Counted from the first letter of the stretch, positions 41,528 through 53,630 are shown. The stretch: DNA of 64,000 bases from Tatumella sp. JGM91 (GCF_018257575.1 NZ_JAERJP010000001.1:248001-312000); one strand, 5' to 3'. Numbers and translations are program-made. The notes: generated by a model from the sequence alone, not told the origin.

Positions 41528-44500
41528 TTGAACGCGGAAAGTTTCGATCCCTGACATTAATCAACTGGAATGGCTTCTTTGCCCGTACCTTTGATCTCGA
41601 TGATATGGTGACCACCCTGTCCGGAGGCAATGGTGCCGGTAAGTCGACCACGATGGCGGCATTTATCACAGCACTGATTCCTGACCTGACATTACTCCAT
41701 TTCAGAAATACAACCGAAGCCGGAGCCACCAGTGGTTCACGGGATAAAGGGCTACACGGAAAACTGCGCGCCGGTGTGTGTTATGCGGTACTTGATGTTG
41801 TGAACTCCCGTGGCCAGCGCTCTGTGGCTGGCGTGCGTTTACAACAAATTTCCGGACGTGATAAGAAAGTTGATATCAAGCCGTTCAGTATTCATGAACT
41901 GCCGGAGGCAACCAGCCCGACCGAACTGCTGACAGAAATTGTGAACAGCCGTCAGGCTAAAGTCCTGCCATTAAATGAAGTAAAAGAGCGGCTGGAAGGC
42001 GTTGAGGGTGTGACCTTCCGCCAGTATAGCTCTGTGACTGACTATCACAGTATGATGTTTGAACAGGGTATTGTTGCGCGCCGGCTGCGTACTCAGGGTG
42101 ACCGCAGCAAATATTACCGGCTGATTGAAGCGTCGTTATATGGCGGGATCTCCAGCGCGATTACCCGATCATTACGTGATTATCTGTTGCCGGAAAATGG
42201 CGGGGTACGTAAAGCATTCCAGGATATGGAAGCCGCACTGCGTGAAAACCGGATGACGCTGGAAGCTATCCGGGTGACCCAGTCAGACCGAAACCTGTTT
42301 AAGCACCTGATCACCGAAGCCACAGATTATGTGGCTGCGGATTATATGCGACATGCGAATGAGCGCCGGACGCATCTGGACGGTGCTTTGTTACTGCGTA
42401 ATGAACTGTTTACCGGTCGTAAAACACTGGCAGCTGACCAGTATCGTCATGTCGAAATGGCCCGCGAACTGGCAGAGCATTCTGCCGCTGAAGGTTCTCT
42501 GGAGTCTGACTATCAGGCTGCCAGTGATCACCTTAACCTGGTGCAGACGGCCGTCCGGCAGCAGGAAAAAATTGAGCGTTATGAAGGTGAGCTTGATGAG
42601 CTGACTTACCGGCTGGAAGAACAGCAGGAAGTGGTTGCTGAAGCCGAAGAAATTAATGAAGACAATCAGCAACGTGCTGAAGCTGCGGAGCTTGAAGTTG
42701 ATGAACTGAAAAATCAGCTGGCTGATTTCCAGCAGGCGCTGGATGTTCAGCAAACCCGTGCTATCCAGTATCAGCAGGCGATACAGGCCCTGCAACGGGC
42801 GCGGGAACTGTGCCAGATCCCCGATTTATCCCTGGACAGTGCCGAACAATGGCAGGAACGTTTTAGTGCCAGAGAAGAAGAAGCAACCGGCCAGTTACTG
42901 GCATTAGAGCAGAAACTCAGTGTCGCCGAAGCAGCACACAGCCAGTTTGAACAGGCCCTGGAACTGGTCACCCGCATTTCCGGCCCTGTCAGCCGTCATG
43001 ATGCCTGGCAGACCGGCCGGGAAATCGTACGTGACGCCGCAAACCAGCGGCATTATGCTGATCAGTTATCGTCTTTGCGTTTACGTCTGGCTGAGCTGGA
43101 GCAGCGTTTACGTGAACAACACGAGGCTGAACGTCTGCTGGCCGAATTCTGTAAAACGCAGGGGCAGCACTATGCTGCTGATAGCCTGGAAGAACTGCAC
43201 CGCGAGCTGGAAGCACAGATTGAGTTGCTGGCTGATGTGGTGGCAAATGCCGGAGAGCAGCGTTTAACCCTGCGTCAGACCCTGGCACAGATCCGTGAAA
43301 AAATCACCGGTCTGACCAGCAAAGCCCCCCATTGGCTGGCTGCCCAGGAGATCCTGACTCAGCTGAGCGAGCAGACCGGGCAGGCATTAACCAACAGCCA
43401 GCAGGTGACGGGTTATATGCAGCAGTTGCTGGAGCTGGAGCGTGAAACCACCGTCGAACGTGATGCGGTTGCAGCGCAAAAACGCGAAGCAGAACAGCAG
43501 ATTGAACGTCTCAGCCAGCCCGGCGGCTCTGAAGACAGCCGTCTGAACCAGCTGGCAGAGCGCTTTGGCGGGGTATTGCTGTCTGAAATATATGATGATG
43601 TCACCCTGGATGATGCTCCGTATTTCTCTGCATTGTATGGCCCTTCACGTCATGCGATCGTGGTCCCGGATTTAAGCCTGATCCAGCAGCAGCTCTCCGG
43701 GCTGGAAGATTGTCCGGAAGATCTCTACCTGATCGAAGGGGATCCTCAGTCATTTGATGACAGTGTATTCAGTGCCGATGAGCTGGAAGGCGCAGTTATT
43801 GTTAAAGTGGCGGATCGCCAGTGGCGTTATTCACGTTTTCCGAAAGTCCCGTTATTCGGCCGTGCTGCGCGGGAGAACCAGCTGGAATTACTGCATAATC
43901 AGCGTGATAAACTGGCTGAAACTTACGCGACCTTGTCATTTGATGTACAGAAAACCCAGCGTCTGCACCAGTCATTCAGTCGTTTTATCGGCAGTCATCT
44001 GGCGATTGCATTCGAACAGGATCCTGAAGCGCAAATTCGTGAACTGAATAATCAGCGGGTGGAGATAGAACGCGCACTCAGCCAGCACGAGAATGAAACA
44101 CAGCAGCAGCGCCAGCAGTATGAATTGGCGAAAGAGGGCGTAGCCCGGCTCAACCGTCTGTTACCACGGGTAAGCCTGTTGCAGGATGATACCCTGGCCG
44201 ATCGTTGTGAAGAGATCCGCGAGCAGGTCGAAGAAGCTCAGGAAGCTTCCCGCTATCTGCACCAGCATGGCAGTAAAATCAGCAAGCTGGAAAGCATGTT
44301 ATCAGTACTGCAAAGCGATCCGCAGCAGCATGCTCAGCTGCAGACTGACTACCTGACGGCACAGCAGAAGCAGCGCGAATACCGTCAGCAGTCCTTTGCA
44401 CTGACCGAGGTCTTACAGCGCCGCGCCCATTTCAGCTATACAGATTCAGGCAGTATGCTGAACGGTAACAGTGACCTGAGTAATAAACTGCGCAAACAGC

Positions 44501-45978
44501 TCGAACAGGCAGAGGGTGAACGCTCGCAGGCCAGAGAGCGGTTACGGGAACATCAGTCAATGCTGACGCAGTATTCGCGGGTACTGGCATCCCTGAAAAG
44601 TTCTTATGATGCCAGGAAAGATATGCTCCGGGAATTGCATCAGGAAATGCAGGATATCGGCGTGGCTGCGGATACCAGTGCGGAAGAACGGGCCCGGTTA
44701 CGCCGTGATGAACTGCATAATCAGCTCAGCCACAACCGTGCGCGACGTAATCAGCTTGAAAAACAGATTACATTCTGTGAAGCGGAAATGGATAGCCTGC
44801 AAAAACGGCTGCGTAAACTGGAACGGGAGTATGCCCAAAGCCGTAGTCAGGTGGTCAGAGCCAAAGCGGGCTGGTGTACAGTGATGCGGCTGGTGAAAGA
44901 TAACGGCATTGAGCGTCGTTTGCATCGCCGTGAACTGGCCTATCTGGGCGGAGATGAACTGCGTTCCATGTCGGATAAAGCTCTCGGTGCGCTGCGTCTT
45001 GCGGTTGCTGATAATGAACATCTGCGGGATGTACTGCGGTTATCGGAAGATCCAAAGTATCCGGAACGTAAGATTCGTTTCTTTATCGCGGTCTATCAGC
45101 ACCTGCGTGAACGTATCCGTCAGGACATTATCCGTACTGATGATCCGGTTGAAGCTATCGAACAGATGGAAATTGAACTCAACCGGCTGACCGAAGAACT
45201 GACTGCCCGTGAACAAAATCTGGCAATCAGCTCCCGCAGTGCGGCAAATATTATCCGTAAAACAATACAGCGTGAGCAGAACCGTATTCGTCAGCTTAAC
45301 CAGGGGTTGCAGGCGGTCAGTTTCGGACAGGTCAACAGCGTACGTCTTAACGTGAACGTCCGTGAAGCACATTCTGTGCTACTTGAAACCCTTGCCCGTG
45401 ATCACGATCAGCATCAGGATCTGTTTAACAGCCAGCGTCTGACCTTCTCGGAAGCGATGGCGAAATTGTACCAGCGTCTGAATCCGCATATCGATCTCGG
45501 ACAGCGCACGCCGCAGGTGATTGGTGAAGAACTGCTGGATTACCGTAACTATCTGGAAATGGAAGTTGAAGTAAACCGTGGTTCTGAAGGCTGGCTGCGT
45601 GCGGAAAGTGGTGCCCTGTCTACCGGGGAAGCGATTGGTACCGGGATGTCTATTCTGGTGATGGTGGTACAAAGCTGGGAAGAGGAATCACGCCGCCTGC
45701 GGGGCAAAGATATCTCTCCTTGCCGGTTACTGTTCCTTGATGAAGCAGCACGGCTTGATGGCCGTTCGATCGCGACATTATTTGAATTGTGCGAGCGACT
45801 GGATATGCAACTGGTGATTGCGGCACCGGAAAATATCAGTCCGGAGAAAGGCACCACCTATAAACTGGTCCGTAAGGTGATTAATAATACGGAGCATGTG
45901 CATGTGGTTGGTTTACGTGGATTTAGTCCGGAGCCGTCGCTAACAACACCGCCGTCAGAAGCAGCAGCAGAAGAATAA
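41524..45978 (+). CDS. mukB: MukB, SMC-like ATPase of the MukBEF condensin
   Basis: A 1484-residue SMC-family motor that organises the chromosome and interacts with topoisomerase IV. The N-terminal head has Walker [10 protein letters not shown] with Lys40. Long coiled coils (about residues 280-660 and 790-1200, very rich in Glu, Gln, Leu, Arg) flank the hinge. The C-terminal head has the signature [12 protein letters not shown] and Walker [12 protein letters not shown]. Length is that of E. coli MukB (1486). A strong terminator follows, closing the cmoM-mukFEB operon. Confidence 0.98.
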   Translation: MIERGKFRSLTLINWNGFFARTFDLDDMVTTLSGGNGAGKSTTMAAFITALIPDLTLLHFRNTTEAGATSGSRDKGLHGKLRAGVCYAVLDVVNSRGQRSVAGVRLQQISGRDKKVDIKPFSIHELPEATSPTELLTEIVNSRQAKVLPLNEVKERLEGVEGVTFRQYSSVTDYHSMMFEQGIVARRLRTQGDRSKYYRLIEASLYGGISSAITRSLRDYLLPENGGVRKAFQDMEAALRENRMTLEAIRVTQSDRNLFKHLITEATDYVAADYMRHANERRTHLDGALLLRNELFTGRKTLAADQYRHVEMARELAEHSAAEGSLESDYQAASDHLNLVQTAVRQQEKIERYEGELDELTYRLEEQQEVVAEAEEINEDNQQRAEAAELEVDELKNQLADFQQALDVQQTRAIQYQQAIQALQRARELCQIPDLSLDSAEQWQERFSAREEEATGQLLALEQKLSVAEAAHSQFEQALELVTRISGPVSRHDAWQTGREIVRDAANQRHYADQLSSLRLRLAELEQRLREQHEAERLLAEFCKTQGQHYAADSLEELHRELEAQIELLADVVANAGEQRLTLRQTLAQIREKITGLTSKAPHWLAAQEILTQLSEQTGQALTNSQQVTGYMQQLLELERETTVERDAVAAQKREAEQQIERLSQPGGSEDSRLNQLAERFGGVLLSEIYDDVTLDDAPYFSALYGPSRHAIVVPDLSLIQQQLSGLEDCPEDLYLIEGDPQSFDDSVFSADELEGAVIVKVADRQWRYSRFPKVPLFGRAARENQLELLHNQRDKLAETYATLSFDVQKTQRLHQSFSRFIGSHLAIAFEQDPEAQIRELNNQRVEIERALSQHENETQQQRQQYELAKEGVARLNRLLPRVSLLQDDTLADRCEEIREQVEEAQEASRYLHQHGSKISKLESMLSVLQSDPQQHAQLQTDYLTAQQKQREYRQQSFALTEVLQRRAHFSYTDSGSMLNGNSDLSNKLRKQLEQAEGERSQARERLREHQSMLTQYSRVLASLKSSYDARKDMLRELHQEMQDIGVAADTSAEERARLRRDELHNQLSHNRARRNQLEKQITFCEAEMDSLQKRLRKLEREYAQSRSQVVRAKAGWCTVMRLVKDNGIERRLHRRELAYLGGDELRSMSDKALGALRLAVADNEHLRDVLRLSEDPKYPERKIRFFIAVYQHLRERIRQDIIRTDDPVEAIEQMEIELNRLTEELTAREQNLAISSRSAANIIRKTIQREQNRIRQLNQGLQAVSFGQVNSVRLNVNVREAHSVLLETLARDHDQHQDLFNSQRLTFSEAMAKLYQRLNPHIDLGQRTPQVIGEELLDYRNYLEMEVEVNRGSEGWLRAESGALSTGEAIGTGMSILVMVVQSWEEESRRLRGKDISPCRLLFLDEAARLDGRSIATLFELCERLDMQLVIAAPENISPEKGTTYKLVRKVINNTEHVHVVGLRGFSPEPSLTTPPSEAAAEE

Positions 45979-46020
45979 CTTTATCTTTCTGACCTGTTTC
46001 AGGGTACAAATTAAATAACA

Positions 46021-46056
46021 TAAAACGGCATTTGTTTTTCAGCAAATGCCGTTTTA
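46021..46056 (+). terminator. Terminator of the muk operon
   Basis: A perfect 14-bp stem, TAAAACGGCATTTG (46021-46034) with CAAATGCCGTTTTA (46043-46056), has an eight-base loop. The 3' arm ends in TTTTATTGTTT, giving a U-rich tail. Confidence 0.85.
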
Positions 46057-46138
46057 TTGTTTACACTGGATGTATTAATCCGAAAACGTAATGTCTGAAC
46101 GAGTGCTGTTGCTTACGGTAAGATATAAGGGGGCAGGG

Positions 46139-47935
46139 ATGTTAAAAAAAGGTCGTATGTTCAGGCCGGTAATAATATTGTGCGGGCTGCCACTGGCACT
46201 GATGCCCGTATCATCATTGCTTGCGGCACAGATTAACAATCGCGGAGACGCCGCGGAACAGCAGGTCCGTGTTCATCCTGAGACTGTCAATTTTCGTACG
46301 GTGATCAGTTCATTACCTGCCGGAGTGCATCCCAGATACTTATCCGAACTGTCGGCCCTTTACCAGGCCCGCCATATGCAACCTGTGTGGCAGGATACTC
46401 TGGCCACTGACAAATTTGAACAGCAATTAGCTGAGGTTGCGTTGTCCGGGGTCCAGCCACAATTCGGGGAATGGATCCGCGTACTATCACGCAGCGACAT
46501 CACCGGAATGAAACGGGATATTATATTATCCGATGCCATGCTGGGTTATTTGCAGTTTGCGGCGCAGGCGCCTTTAAAAGGCGAAAGCTGGCTATACGGT
46601 AATACGCCCTATGCAATGACCGCGCCTTCCGCCGGACAGATTGCCCTCTGGCAGGCATCTTTGAACAGTCACCGTGAAGTTGCCTTTATTAACGGCCTGG
46701 CACCGCAACATCCGCAGTATCTGCCTATGCAGGCAGCACTGAAAAAGCTGCTGGCTGACAACAGGCCGTGGCCACATATGTCCGGACGCGGGTCGATAAG
46801 GCCGGGGGAAAGTCGTCCGGAGATACCGGAACTGCGTGCGATTTTGATCCGCAGCGGAATGCTGAACGAAAATACTCCGGTTCCGGTGGTCAGTGTCTCT
46901 CCGGCAGCGACGGACAGCGGAACACCGACGGCAGCCACCCAACCTTCCGCCGCGGGCGGACAAGGGTTACCGGCCAACAGTAACCTGACAGAGTCTTCCC
47001 CGGCCGTCATGCCAGTGGATCCGCAGACTCTGTATAGTCCTGAGCTGGTCGACGCTGTGAAACGCTTTCAGCAGTGGCAGGGGCTGGCCGCCGATGGTGT
47101 GATTGGTGCCCGTACCCGTGAATGGCTGAATGTCAGTCCGGGGATGCGTGCCGGATTACTGGCACTGAATATGCAGCGTCTGCGTTTACTGCCGGACGAT
47201 ATGCATAATGGCATTATGGTGAATATCCCTGACTTCTCGATGAATTTTTATCAGGACGGTAAAACGATTCTGCACTCGAGGGTGATTGTCGGACGACCGG
47301 ACAGAAAGACACCACTGATGAGGAGTGCGCTGAATAATGTCGTCCTGAATCCGCCCTGGAACGTGCCGACCAGTCTGGTAAGAGACGATATTGTCCCGAA
47401 AGCGAAAAGTGACCCTTCGTACCTTTCAAAACACGGATTTACACTGTTCTCCGGCTGGACGGCAGATGCCAGTGTCATCAATCCGGATACTATCAACTGG
47501 GCTGCGGTTAATCCGGCCACGTTCCCGTACAGGGTTCGTCAGTCTGCGGGGCCGCAAAGTGCCCTGGGGCGTTACAAATTCAATATGCCCAGCTCTGATG
47601 CCATTTACCTGCATGATACCCCGAACCATACTCTGTTCCGGAGTGATATTCGTGCCCTGAGCTCCGGGTGTGTCAGGGTAAATAAAGCGTCTGAACTGGC
47701 AGGTTTACTGCTGCAAAACGTTGGCTGGGACAGTCGCCGGATTGCCGGGGCGATACAGCAGGGCGATACGCGGTTTGTTGCTATCCGCCACCGCATTCCT
47801 GTCAATCTCTATTATCTGACTGCCTGGGTGGGGGGGAACGGTCAGCCGGCATTTCGTACCGATATTTACAGTTACGATAATCTGGCCCGTAATGGACAAA
47901 GCAGTCTCAGTAATGCCGGTAAATTTATTCTTTAG
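46139..47935 (+). CDS. ldtD: LD-transpeptidase LdtD (YcbB)
   Basis: A 598-residue periplasmic enzyme that makes 3-3 (mDAP-mDAP) cross-links in peptidoglycan. I chose ATG at 46139, seven bases after AAGGGGG, giving a signal peptide (FRPVIILCGLPLALMPVSSLLA). An in-frame ATG at 46091 would put 16 extra residues before it. A helical N-terminal domain is followed by a peptidoglycan-binding domain (LVDAVKRFQQWQGLAADGVIGARTRE) and the YkuD catalytic domain. The active site is IYLHDTPNHTLF and ALSSGCVRV, with catalytic Cys at about 511. E. coli LdtD is 615 residues; the region around residue 255-300 (Pro/Ala/Thr-rich) differs most. Confidence 0.96.
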   Translation: MLKKGRMFRPVIILCGLPLALMPVSSLLAAQINNRGDAAEQQVRVHPETVNFRTVISSLPAGVHPRYLSELSALYQARHMQPVWQDTLATDKFEQQLAEVALSGVQPQFGEWIRVLSRSDITGMKRDIILSDAMLGYLQFAAQAPLKGESWLYGNTPYAMTAPSAGQIALWQASLNSHREVAFINGLAPQHPQYLPMQAALKKLLADNRPWPHMSGRGSIRPGESRPEIPELRAILIRSGMLNENTPVPVVSVSPAATDSGTPTAATQPSAAGGQGLPANSNLTESSPAVMPVDPQTLYSPELVDAVKRFQQWQGLAADGVIGARTREWLNVSPGMRAGLLALNMQRLRLLPDDMHNGIMVNIPDFSMNFYQDGKTILHSRVIVGRPDRKTPLMRSALNNVVLNPPWNVPTSLVRDDIVPKAKSDPSYLSKHGFTLFSGWTADASVINPDTINWAAVNPATFPYRVRQSAGPQSALGRYKFNMPSSDAIYLHDTPNHTLFRSDIRALSSGCVRVNKASELAGLLLQNVGWDSRRIAGAIQQGDTRFVAIRHRIPVNLYYLTAWVGGNGQPAFRTDIYSYDNLARNGQSSLSNAGKFIL

Positions 47936-48111
47936 TCTCTGAACGAAAACAGCTTTTACCGAACCTTGCTATATGGCTGATTGCTGTTTTATTTTTTTAT
48001 CGCGGAAACTGCGCATTTATTGCAGATAACCGGCTTGACGCAGCCGGATCATCTGGTTATCGTGCTTTTTGTCTGTTTTTTGTCCCTCCGTTATTCAGGT
48101 TATATGTGTTC

Positions 48112-48663
48112 ATGGATAAATTTGATTCCCAGCGTCGAAAACTGTTGTTGTTAGGCGGAGCTACCGCCGGCTTACTGGTACTCCCGGGGATGGCTGAGGC
48201 CTCCGTATCTGCATCACGTCCGCGTATACTTACTCTGAGTAATATGCATACCGGCGAAACCCTGAAAACAGAATTTTTTAACGGTAAAAGTTACAATAAA
48301 AGTGAACTGGTCCGGCTGAATCACTTTTTTCGTGATTACCGCGTAAACCAGATTAAGCCAATCGATCCACATCTGTTTGACCAGCTTTACCGGCTGCAGG
48401 TCATGCTTGGCACCCGCAAACCCGTGCAGCTGATTTCCGGTTACCGGTCCCTGGCGACAAACAACCGCTTACGTGCCAGCAGCAGCGGAGTGGCGAAGCA
48501 CAGTTACCATACCCTTGGACAAGCCATGGATTTCCATATTGAAGGGGTACAATTAGCAAACATCCGTGCCGCGGCCCTGAAAATCCGTGCCGGAGGGGTC
48601 GGGTATTATCCGAAGAGTAATTTTGTCCATATTGATACCGGGCCCGTCAGGCACTGGTCTTAG
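48112..48663 (+). CDS. mepK: MepK (YcbK), peptidoglycan endopeptidase
   Basis: A 183-residue periplasmic M15-type metallopeptidase that in E. coli cleaves 3-3 cross-links. ATG at 48112 gives [16 protein letters not shown], a twin-arginine signal followed by a hydrophobic stretch ending near AEA, so export is by Tat. Zinc and catalytic blocks are [24 protein letters not shown] (His and Asp ligands) and [12 protein letters not shown]. An in-frame GTG two codons earlier is possible. Lying next to ldtD it pairs the maker and the cutter of the same bond. Confidence 0.95.
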   Translation: MDKFDSQRRKLLLLGGATAGLLVLPGMAEASVSASRPRILTLSNMHTGETLKTEFFNGKSYNKSELVRLNHFFRDYRVNQIKPIDPHLFDQLYRLQVMLGTRKPVQLISGYRSLATNNRLRASSSGVAKHSYHTLGQAMDFHIEGVQLANIRAAALKIRAGGVGYYPKSNFVHIDTGPVRHWS

Positions 48664-48689
48664 TTTTTTGTTTTATTGAGGTTATTTCA

Positions 48690-49328
48690 TTGAGTCAACT
48701 GCGCTACCATCTTATTCCGGTGACGGCTTTTTCCCAGAACTGCTCTGTTATCTGGTGCGAAGCGAGCGGAGAGACGGCGATAGTCGATCCGGGCGGTGAT
48801 GCTGAAATTATCGTTCAGACCCTGAACTCCCTTGGACGTACGCCGTCGAAGATCCTGCTTACCCACGGGCACCTGGACCATGTCGGAGCGGCAGCGGAAC
48901 TAGCCGCCCGTTATCAGATACCGCTGACTGGCCCCCAGATCCGTGACAAATTCTTACTGGATGCTCTGCCACAGCAAAGCCAGATGTTCGGGTTCCCTTA
49001 TTGTGCGCCGTTACAGCCTGATAAATGGCTGGAGCAGGGCCAGGAGGTGCCTCTCGGTGAATTATCTCTGGAAGTATTTCATTGCCCGGGACACACGCCG
49101 GGGCATATTGTCTTTTTTGAGCGCAGCAGCCGGTTACTGATTTCCGGTGATGTGATCTTTAAAGGTGGTGTCGGGCGTTCAGATTTCCCTCAGGGCGACC
49201 ATCAGCAGTTAATCCATTCGATAGTATCGACTTTACTGCCATTAGGGGATGACGTGACCTTTATCCCCGGGCATGGTCCTCTCTCCACCCTCGGAGATGA
49301 GCGTCAGACCAATCCGTTTCTCCGCTGA
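48690..49328 (+). CDS. gloC: GloC (YcbL), type II hydroxyacylglutathione hydrolase
   Basis: A 212-residue metallo-beta-lactamase-fold hydrolase that splits S-lactoylglutathione, the second glyoxalase step. TTG at 48690 follows GAGGTT and gives [20 protein letters not shown]. coli starts a residue or two later. Zinc ligands are [31 protein letters not shown] and IPGHGP. Length is close to E. coli YcbL (215). It follows mepK by 26 bases and shares a terminator with convergent aspC. Confidence 0.95.
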   Translation: MSQLRYHLIPVTAFSQNCSVIWCEASGETAIVDPGGDAEIIVQTLNSLGRTPSKILLTHGHLDHVGAAAELAARYQIPLTGPQIRDKFLLDALPQQSQMFGFPYCAPLQPDKWLEQGQEVPLGELSLEVFHCPGHTPGHIVFFERSSRLLISGDVIFKGGVGRSDFPQGDHQQLIHSIVSTLLPLGDDVTFIPGHGPLSTLGDERQTNPFLR

Positions 49329-49336
49329 ACAGATAT

Positions 49337-49373
49337 AAAAAAAGCCATCAGCAAATAATTGCGATGGCTTATT
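49337..49373. terminator. Bidirectional terminator between gloC and aspC
   Basis: AAGCCATC and GATGGCTT pair, with a further GCAA/TTGC inner stem interrupted by single bases. Seven A lead on the left for aspC (minus strand), and TTATTTC follows on the right for gloC. Confidence 0.75.
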
Positions 49374-49388
49374 TCGCGGGTTTCCTGA

Positions 49389-50579
49389 TTACAATACGGC
49401 GATAATCGCTTCACATAACGCGGACATATTATCCGGCGTCATTCCGGCAATATTGATCCGTCCGGAATCTACGGCATAAATACCGGATTCATGGCGTAAC
49501 CGGTGTACCTGCGCCGTTGTCAGACCACTGAAAGAGAACATACCGTTCTGATTATTGATAAAGCTGAAATCCTGTGCTGCGCCTTTATCCGCCAGAGTAT
49601 TAACAAACAGCTGACGCATCCGCTGGATACGCTGTCGCATATCTGACAGTTCCTGTTCCCAGATAGTCCGTAATGCGTCGTTACCGAGGATCGTCGCGAC
49701 AATCGCTGCACCGTGTGACGGAGGATTTGAATAGTTTGAACGGATGGCAAATTTCACCTGGCTGAAAGCTGCAGTGGCTGCACTGCTGTCTTCAGCGACC
49801 AGGGTTACGGCACCGACACGTTCGTTGTACAGTCCGAAATTCTTCGAATAAGAGCTGCACACCAGTAATTCTTTATGCTTCTCTGCAAAGATACGCAGTC
49901 CGGTAGCATCTTCTTCCAGGCCTTTACCGAATCCCTGATATGCGAAATCGAATAACGGCAGCCAGCCGCGTGCAACTGACAGTTCAGCCAGTTGCTGCCA
50001 TTGTTCGGCAGTCGGGTCGATACCGGTAGGGTTGTGGCAGCAACCATGGAACACTACGACATCACCGGCGGCAGCCTGCTGTAATGAATCTGTCAGTGCA
50101 GTAAAGTCCAGCTGGTGGTTTTGTGCATCGTAATAATGATAAGTGCATACTTCCAGGCCACTGGCGGCAAAGATATTTTTATGATTCGGCCAGCTCGGAT
50201 TGCTTATCCAGACACGTTTAACGCCAGTCTGCTGCACCAGAAAATCGGCGGCAACCCTCAGTGCACCGGTCCCCCCCGGGGTCTGAGCGGTACGGGCGCG
50301 TTGTGCAGCCAGTAACGGGTTATCTTTACCAAACAGTAACTCCTGAGTAAGACGGGCGAACTCAGGGTATCCGTCGATACTGAGATAACTTTTGGTGGTT
50401 TCATTTTCCAGCAGGAACTGTTCTGCTTTCTTCACGCTGGTCAATACCGCGGTTTTTCCTGTTTCATCTTTATATACACCAATACCGAGGTTAATTTTAT
50501 TCGGACGGTCATCGGCGCGGAAAAGATCAGCCAGGCCCAGTATAGGATCGGCAGGTGCAGCAGAAATTAATTCAAACAT
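49389..50579 (-). CDS. aspC: Aspartate aminotransferase
   Basis: A 396-residue PLP enzyme that interconverts aspartate and oxaloacetate with glutamate and 2-oxoglutarate. I chose ATG at 50579 because [20 protein letters not shown] aligns with E. coli and gives its exact length; the frame is open 24 codons further upstream. The PLP lysine lies in [15 protein letters not shown]. Other hallmarks are [28 protein letters not shown] and FDFAYQGFG. It lies downstream of the porin on the same strand, each as its own unit. Confidence 0.97.
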   Translation of the reverse strand: MFELISAAPADPILGLADLFRADDRPNKINLGIGVYKDETGKTAVLTSVKKAEQFLLENETTKSYLSIDGYPEFARLTQELLFGKDNPLLAAQRARTAQTPGGTGALRVAADFLVQQTGVKRVWISNPSWPNHKNIFAASGLEVCTYHYYDAQNHQLDFTALTDSLQQAAAGDVVVFHGCCHNPTGIDPTAEQWQQLAELSVARGWLPLFDFAYQGFGKGLEEDATGLRIFAEKHKELLVCSSYSKNFGLYNERVGAVTLVAEDSSAATAAFSQVKFAIRSNYSNPPSHGAAIVATILGNDALRTIWEQELSDMRQRIQRMRQLFVNTLADKGAAQDFSFINNQNGMFSFSGLTTAQVHRLRHESGIYAVDSGRINIAGMTPDNMSALCEAIIAVL

Positions 50580-50763
50580 GAGTGAGACCCGATTAGAGAT
50601 AAACACATTGTGCGAGAGCTCAAGGTTATCCCGATGGCTGCAGATTGCCAACAGCTACAAGGCAAATTTATGCGCTAAATATCATATTTTTATTATGACA
50701 GAGGACTGAGCAGAGCGGAGAAAGGATGCAGAACAGGAAAAGTGTGTGAAGTGAAAATAGCGG

Positions 50764-50798
50764 AAAAAACCAAAACATACGGGGCCATCCGGCCCCGT
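50764..50798 (-). terminator. Intrinsic terminator of the porin gene
   Basis: ACGGGGCC and GGCCCCGT pair around ATCC. On the minus strand the stem is followed by ATGTTTTGGTTTTTT, a T-rich tail. It lies 25 bases after the porin stop. Confidence 0.8.
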
Positions 50799-50822
50799 GT
50801 GCAGTACTGAGTTATCTGACAA

Positions 50823-51932
50823 TCAGAACTGGTAAACCAGACCGACGGCCACGATGTTATCGGTAGCCAGACCCAGCTTGTTATCGTCTTTCAGCAGGTT
50901 GATTTTGTAATCAACGTAGGTAGACATATTCTTGTTGAAGTAGTAAGTCGAACCGACATCAATATATTTATTGATATCTACATCACCGATATTTTCAACA
51001 TCTTTGGCTTTAGTCTGGATATAGGCCAGAGAAGGACGCAGGCCGAAGTCAAACTGATACTGTGCAACCAGTTCAATATCCTGAGTCTTGTTAGCAAAAC
51101 CATAAGTTTTATCGCCATTGCTGGCAGTCTTGGTTATTGGTGTTGCATTCTGGCCTTCAGCATAGGTCGCTGCCAGGTAGATGTCATTTGCGTCATATTT
51201 CAGACCGGTAGCCCATACCTGCGCATGTTTTCCATGACCGTAGGTTTGCAGGTTCTGATCTGTAGTGCGGTTTTCTGAAGAGAAAGCACCGGTAACAGCG
51301 ACACCAATTGGTGAGGTATAAGATGTTGAAATACCCCAACCATCTCCGTTAGCACGCTGTGCCTGTGGGTTATTATTAGGTTTATCACTGTCGGTACGGT
51401 CATTTTTGCCCTGGTACTGAACAGCGAAGTCCCAGCCATTCACCAGACCAAAGAAGTCAGTGTTACGGTAGGTAGCAACACCGGTAGTACGGCCAGTCAT
51501 GGTATCAGTGATACCAAAGTCGCCACCGAACTCTGGCAGCATATCGGTCCAGCCCAGTACGTCATAAGCAACGGCGTAGTTACGGCCGTAATCAAAGGTA
51601 CCGTACTGACCGGCTTTCAGGCCGGCGAAGCCCAGACGGGTCTTGTTACCGTCTTGTGCATCAGAGCCTTCGGAGTTATTCGCGTTGAAGTTGTATTCCC
51701 ACTGGCCGTAACCGGTCAGCCAGTCGTTAATCTGAGTTTCGCCTTTAAAACCGAAACGGGCATAAGACTGGTCACCATCATTTGATTTGTCTTTAGAAAA
51801 ATAGTGCAGGCCGTCGACTTTACCGTACAGATCCAGTTTATTACCGTCTTTATTATAAATTTCAGCGGCGTTAGCTGCGCCTGCAACTAACAATGCCGGG
51901 ATCACGACTGCCAAAATGTTGCGCTTCATCAT
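50823..51932 (-). CDS. ompF: OmpF-type general porin
   Basis: A 369-residue outer-membrane trimeric porin for small hydrophilic solutes. The signal peptide is [22 protein letters not shown]. The mature protein starts [24 protein letters not shown], as in OmpF/OmpC. It has the constriction-loop block MLPEFGGD (loop 3), the arginine-rich strand region, and ends in the C-terminal phenylalanine (GLVYQF) needed for insertion by BAM. Details such as NATPITK and FANKTQD favour OmpF over OmpC, and position between aspC and asnS agrees. The surface loop around residues 185-205 is Asn/Asp-rich and unlike E. coli. OmpR-box-like DNA lies upstream. Confidence 0.93.
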   Translation of the reverse strand: MMKRNILAVVIPALLVAGAANAAEIYNKDGNKLDLYGKVDGLHYFSKDKSNDGDQSYARFGFKGETQINDWLTGYGQWEYNFNANNSEGSDAQDGNKTRLGFAGLKAGQYGTFDYGRNYAVAYDVLGWTDMLPEFGGDFGITDTMTGRTTGVATYRNTDFFGLVNGWDFAVQYQGKNDRTDSDKPNNNPQAQRANGDGWGISTSYTSPIGVAVTGAFSSENRTTDQNLQTYGHGKHAQVWATGLKYDANDIYLAATYAEGQNATPITKTASNGDKTYGFANKTQDIELVAQYQFDFGLRPSLAYIQTKAKDVENIGDVDINKYIDVGSTYYFNKNMSTYVDYKINLLKDDNKLGLATDNIVAVGLVYQF

Positions 51933-52069
51933 TTATTACCCTCATCGGAGTTTATTGTAGACAACTGTCACTATCGTCAACAATTCTTTACAAGAACTAT
52001 TTGCGATGTTTCGTGTCTTTCTGTGTCTGAGGCATCTTTCCATTCATACGATGCCATTTCTAGCCCGAA

Positions 52070-52127
52070 TATGCTACAAAACTAAAATTTGAGTTTCAAG
52101 CTGAAAAAGTGTATTTCAAGATGTAAA
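52070..52127 (-). promoter_or_regulatory. OmpR-box-like region upstream of the porin
   Basis: On the minus strand this stretch reads as three head-to-tail AT-rich boxes: TTTACATCTTGAAATACAC, TTTTTCAGCTTGAAACTC and TTTTAGTTTTGTAGCATAT. The pattern, and the TTTGTAGCA at the end of the third, resemble the F1-F2-F3 OmpR sites of E. coli ompF. It lies 138-195 bases upstream of the start codon, leaving a leader of about 110 bases as in ompF. Confidence 0.6.
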
Positions 52128-52166
52128 TAACATGGAACTTTGTGAGAGGAATAAGTTCGGTACAAA

Positions 52167-52198
52167 ATAATAAAGCCGGTAATTACCGGCTTTATTAT
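52167..52198. terminator. Palindromic terminator of asnS
   Basis: A perfect 32-base palindrome, ATAATAAAGCCGGTAA and its complement, lies 31 bases after the asnS stop. Its AT-rich ends give a weak U-tract in both directions. Confidence 0.7.
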
Positions 52199-52229
52199 CT
52201 ATATGAATTTATTATGCTTTAATTAGCAT

Positions 52230-53630
52230 TTAGAAATTTGCATTTCTCGGGGTGCGGGGGAACGGGATAACATCTCTTACATTTTGTACGCCGGTGACAT
52301 AAGCGATCAATCGTTCAAAACCTAATCCGAAACCTGAATGTGGTACGGTGCCATAGCGACGAAGGTCACGGTACCACCAGTAATCCTCTTTGTTCAGGCC
52401 CATTTCAGCCAGGCGCTGGTCAAACACATCCAGACGCTCTTCACGCTGTGAACCGCCGATGATTTCACCAATACCCGGGGCCAGCACGTCCATGGCTGCG
52501 ACAGTTTTTCCGTCGTCATTCAGTCGCATATAGAATGCTTTAATATCTTTCGGATAGTTTTTCACCACCACCGGGGCACAGAAGTGTTTTTCTGCCAGGA
52601 AGCGTTCATGTTCTGAGGACAGGTCAATTCCCCAGGAGACGGGGTTTTCGAATTTGTGACCACTCTGTAACAAAATATCTATCGCATCCGTATAGTCGAC
52701 CTGGGCGAAATCGGTACTGATAAAGGTCTCCAGGCGCTGGATAGCTTCTTTATCAACACGTTCAGCGAAGAACGCCATATCGTCAGCACGCTCGGCCAGT
52801 ACCGCTTTAAATGCGTATTTCAGCATTGCTTCGGCCAGTGCTGCCGCATCATCCAGTTCTGCAAAGGCAATTTCCGGCTCTATCATCCAGAACTCAGCCA
52901 GATGACGGCTGGTGTTAGAGTTCTCGGCACGGAAAGTCGGGCCAAAGGTATATATTTTGGACAGTGCACTGGCGTAGGTTTCGCCATTCAGCTGTCCGGA
53001 AACTGTCAGGAATGATTCCTTACCGAAGAAATCTTCACTGAAATCAACTTTACCCTGTTCGGTACGCGGCAGGTTTTCTAAATCCAGCGTCGAAACGCGG
53101 AATAATTCACCGGCACCTTCGGTGTCTGATGCAGTAATTAGCGGTGTCGACACCCAGAAATAGCCGTTTTCGTGGAAAAACCGATGAATAGCCTGAGCAA
53201 GGGTGTGACGGACACGGGCAACAGCACCAATCAGGTTAGTACGCGGGCGCAGGTGAGCAACTTCGCGCAGATATTCAATACTGTGACGTTTTGCTGCCAT
53301 CGGGTAACTGTCCGGGTCATCAACCCAGCCAGCCACTTCAATGGCGGTGGCTGCAATTTCAAAAGCCTGGCCCTGGCCCGGCGACTCCACCACTTTACCG
53401 GTGACAATCACAGAGCAACCGGTGGTAAGGTGTAAGACTTCATCCTGATAATTATTAAGCGAATTATTAACAACAGCCTGAACAGGATTAAAGCAGGAAC
53501 CGTCATAAATGGCGATAAAAGAAAGACCGGCTTTGGAATCTCTACGGGTACGAACCCAGCCGCGAACTGTGACTTCACTATCAACAGCAACACGGCCTTG
53601 CAGTACGTCCACTACAGGCACTACGCTCAT
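52230..53630 (-). CDS. asnS: Asparaginyl-tRNA synthetase
   Basis: A 466-residue class IIb synthetase that charges tRNA-Asn. I chose ATG at 53630 since [20 protein letters not shown] is the E. coli start and length is identical; an ATG six codons earlier is in frame. The N-terminal OB anticodon-binding domain ([19 protein letters not shown]) is followed by the catalytic core with motif 2 ([22 protein letters not shown] within about residues 210-235) and motif 3 near the C-terminus (GFGLGFERL). It lies upstream of the porin as in E. coli. Confidence 0.98.
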   Translation of the reverse strand: MSVVPVVDVLQGRVAVDSEVTVRGWVRTRRDSKAGLSFIAIYDGSCFNPVQAVVNNSLNNYQDEVLHLTTGCSVIVTGKVVESPGQGQAFEIAATAIEVAGWVDDPDSYPMAAKRHSIEYLREVAHLRPRTNLIGAVARVRHTLAQAIHRFFHENGYFWVSTPLITASDTEGAGELFRVSTLDLENLPRTEQGKVDFSEDFFGKESFLTVSGQLNGETYASALSKIYTFGPTFRAENSNTSRHLAEFWMIEPEIAFAELDDAAALAEAMLKYAFKAVLAERADDMAFFAERVDKEAIQRLETFISTDFAQVDYTDAIDILLQSGHKFENPVSWGIDLSSEHERFLAEKHFCAPVVVKNYPKDIKAFYMRLNDDGKTVAAMDVLAPGIGEIIGGSQREERLDVFDQRLAEMGLNKEDYWWYRDLRRYGTVPHSGFGLGFERLIAYVTGVQNVRDVIPFPRTPRNANF

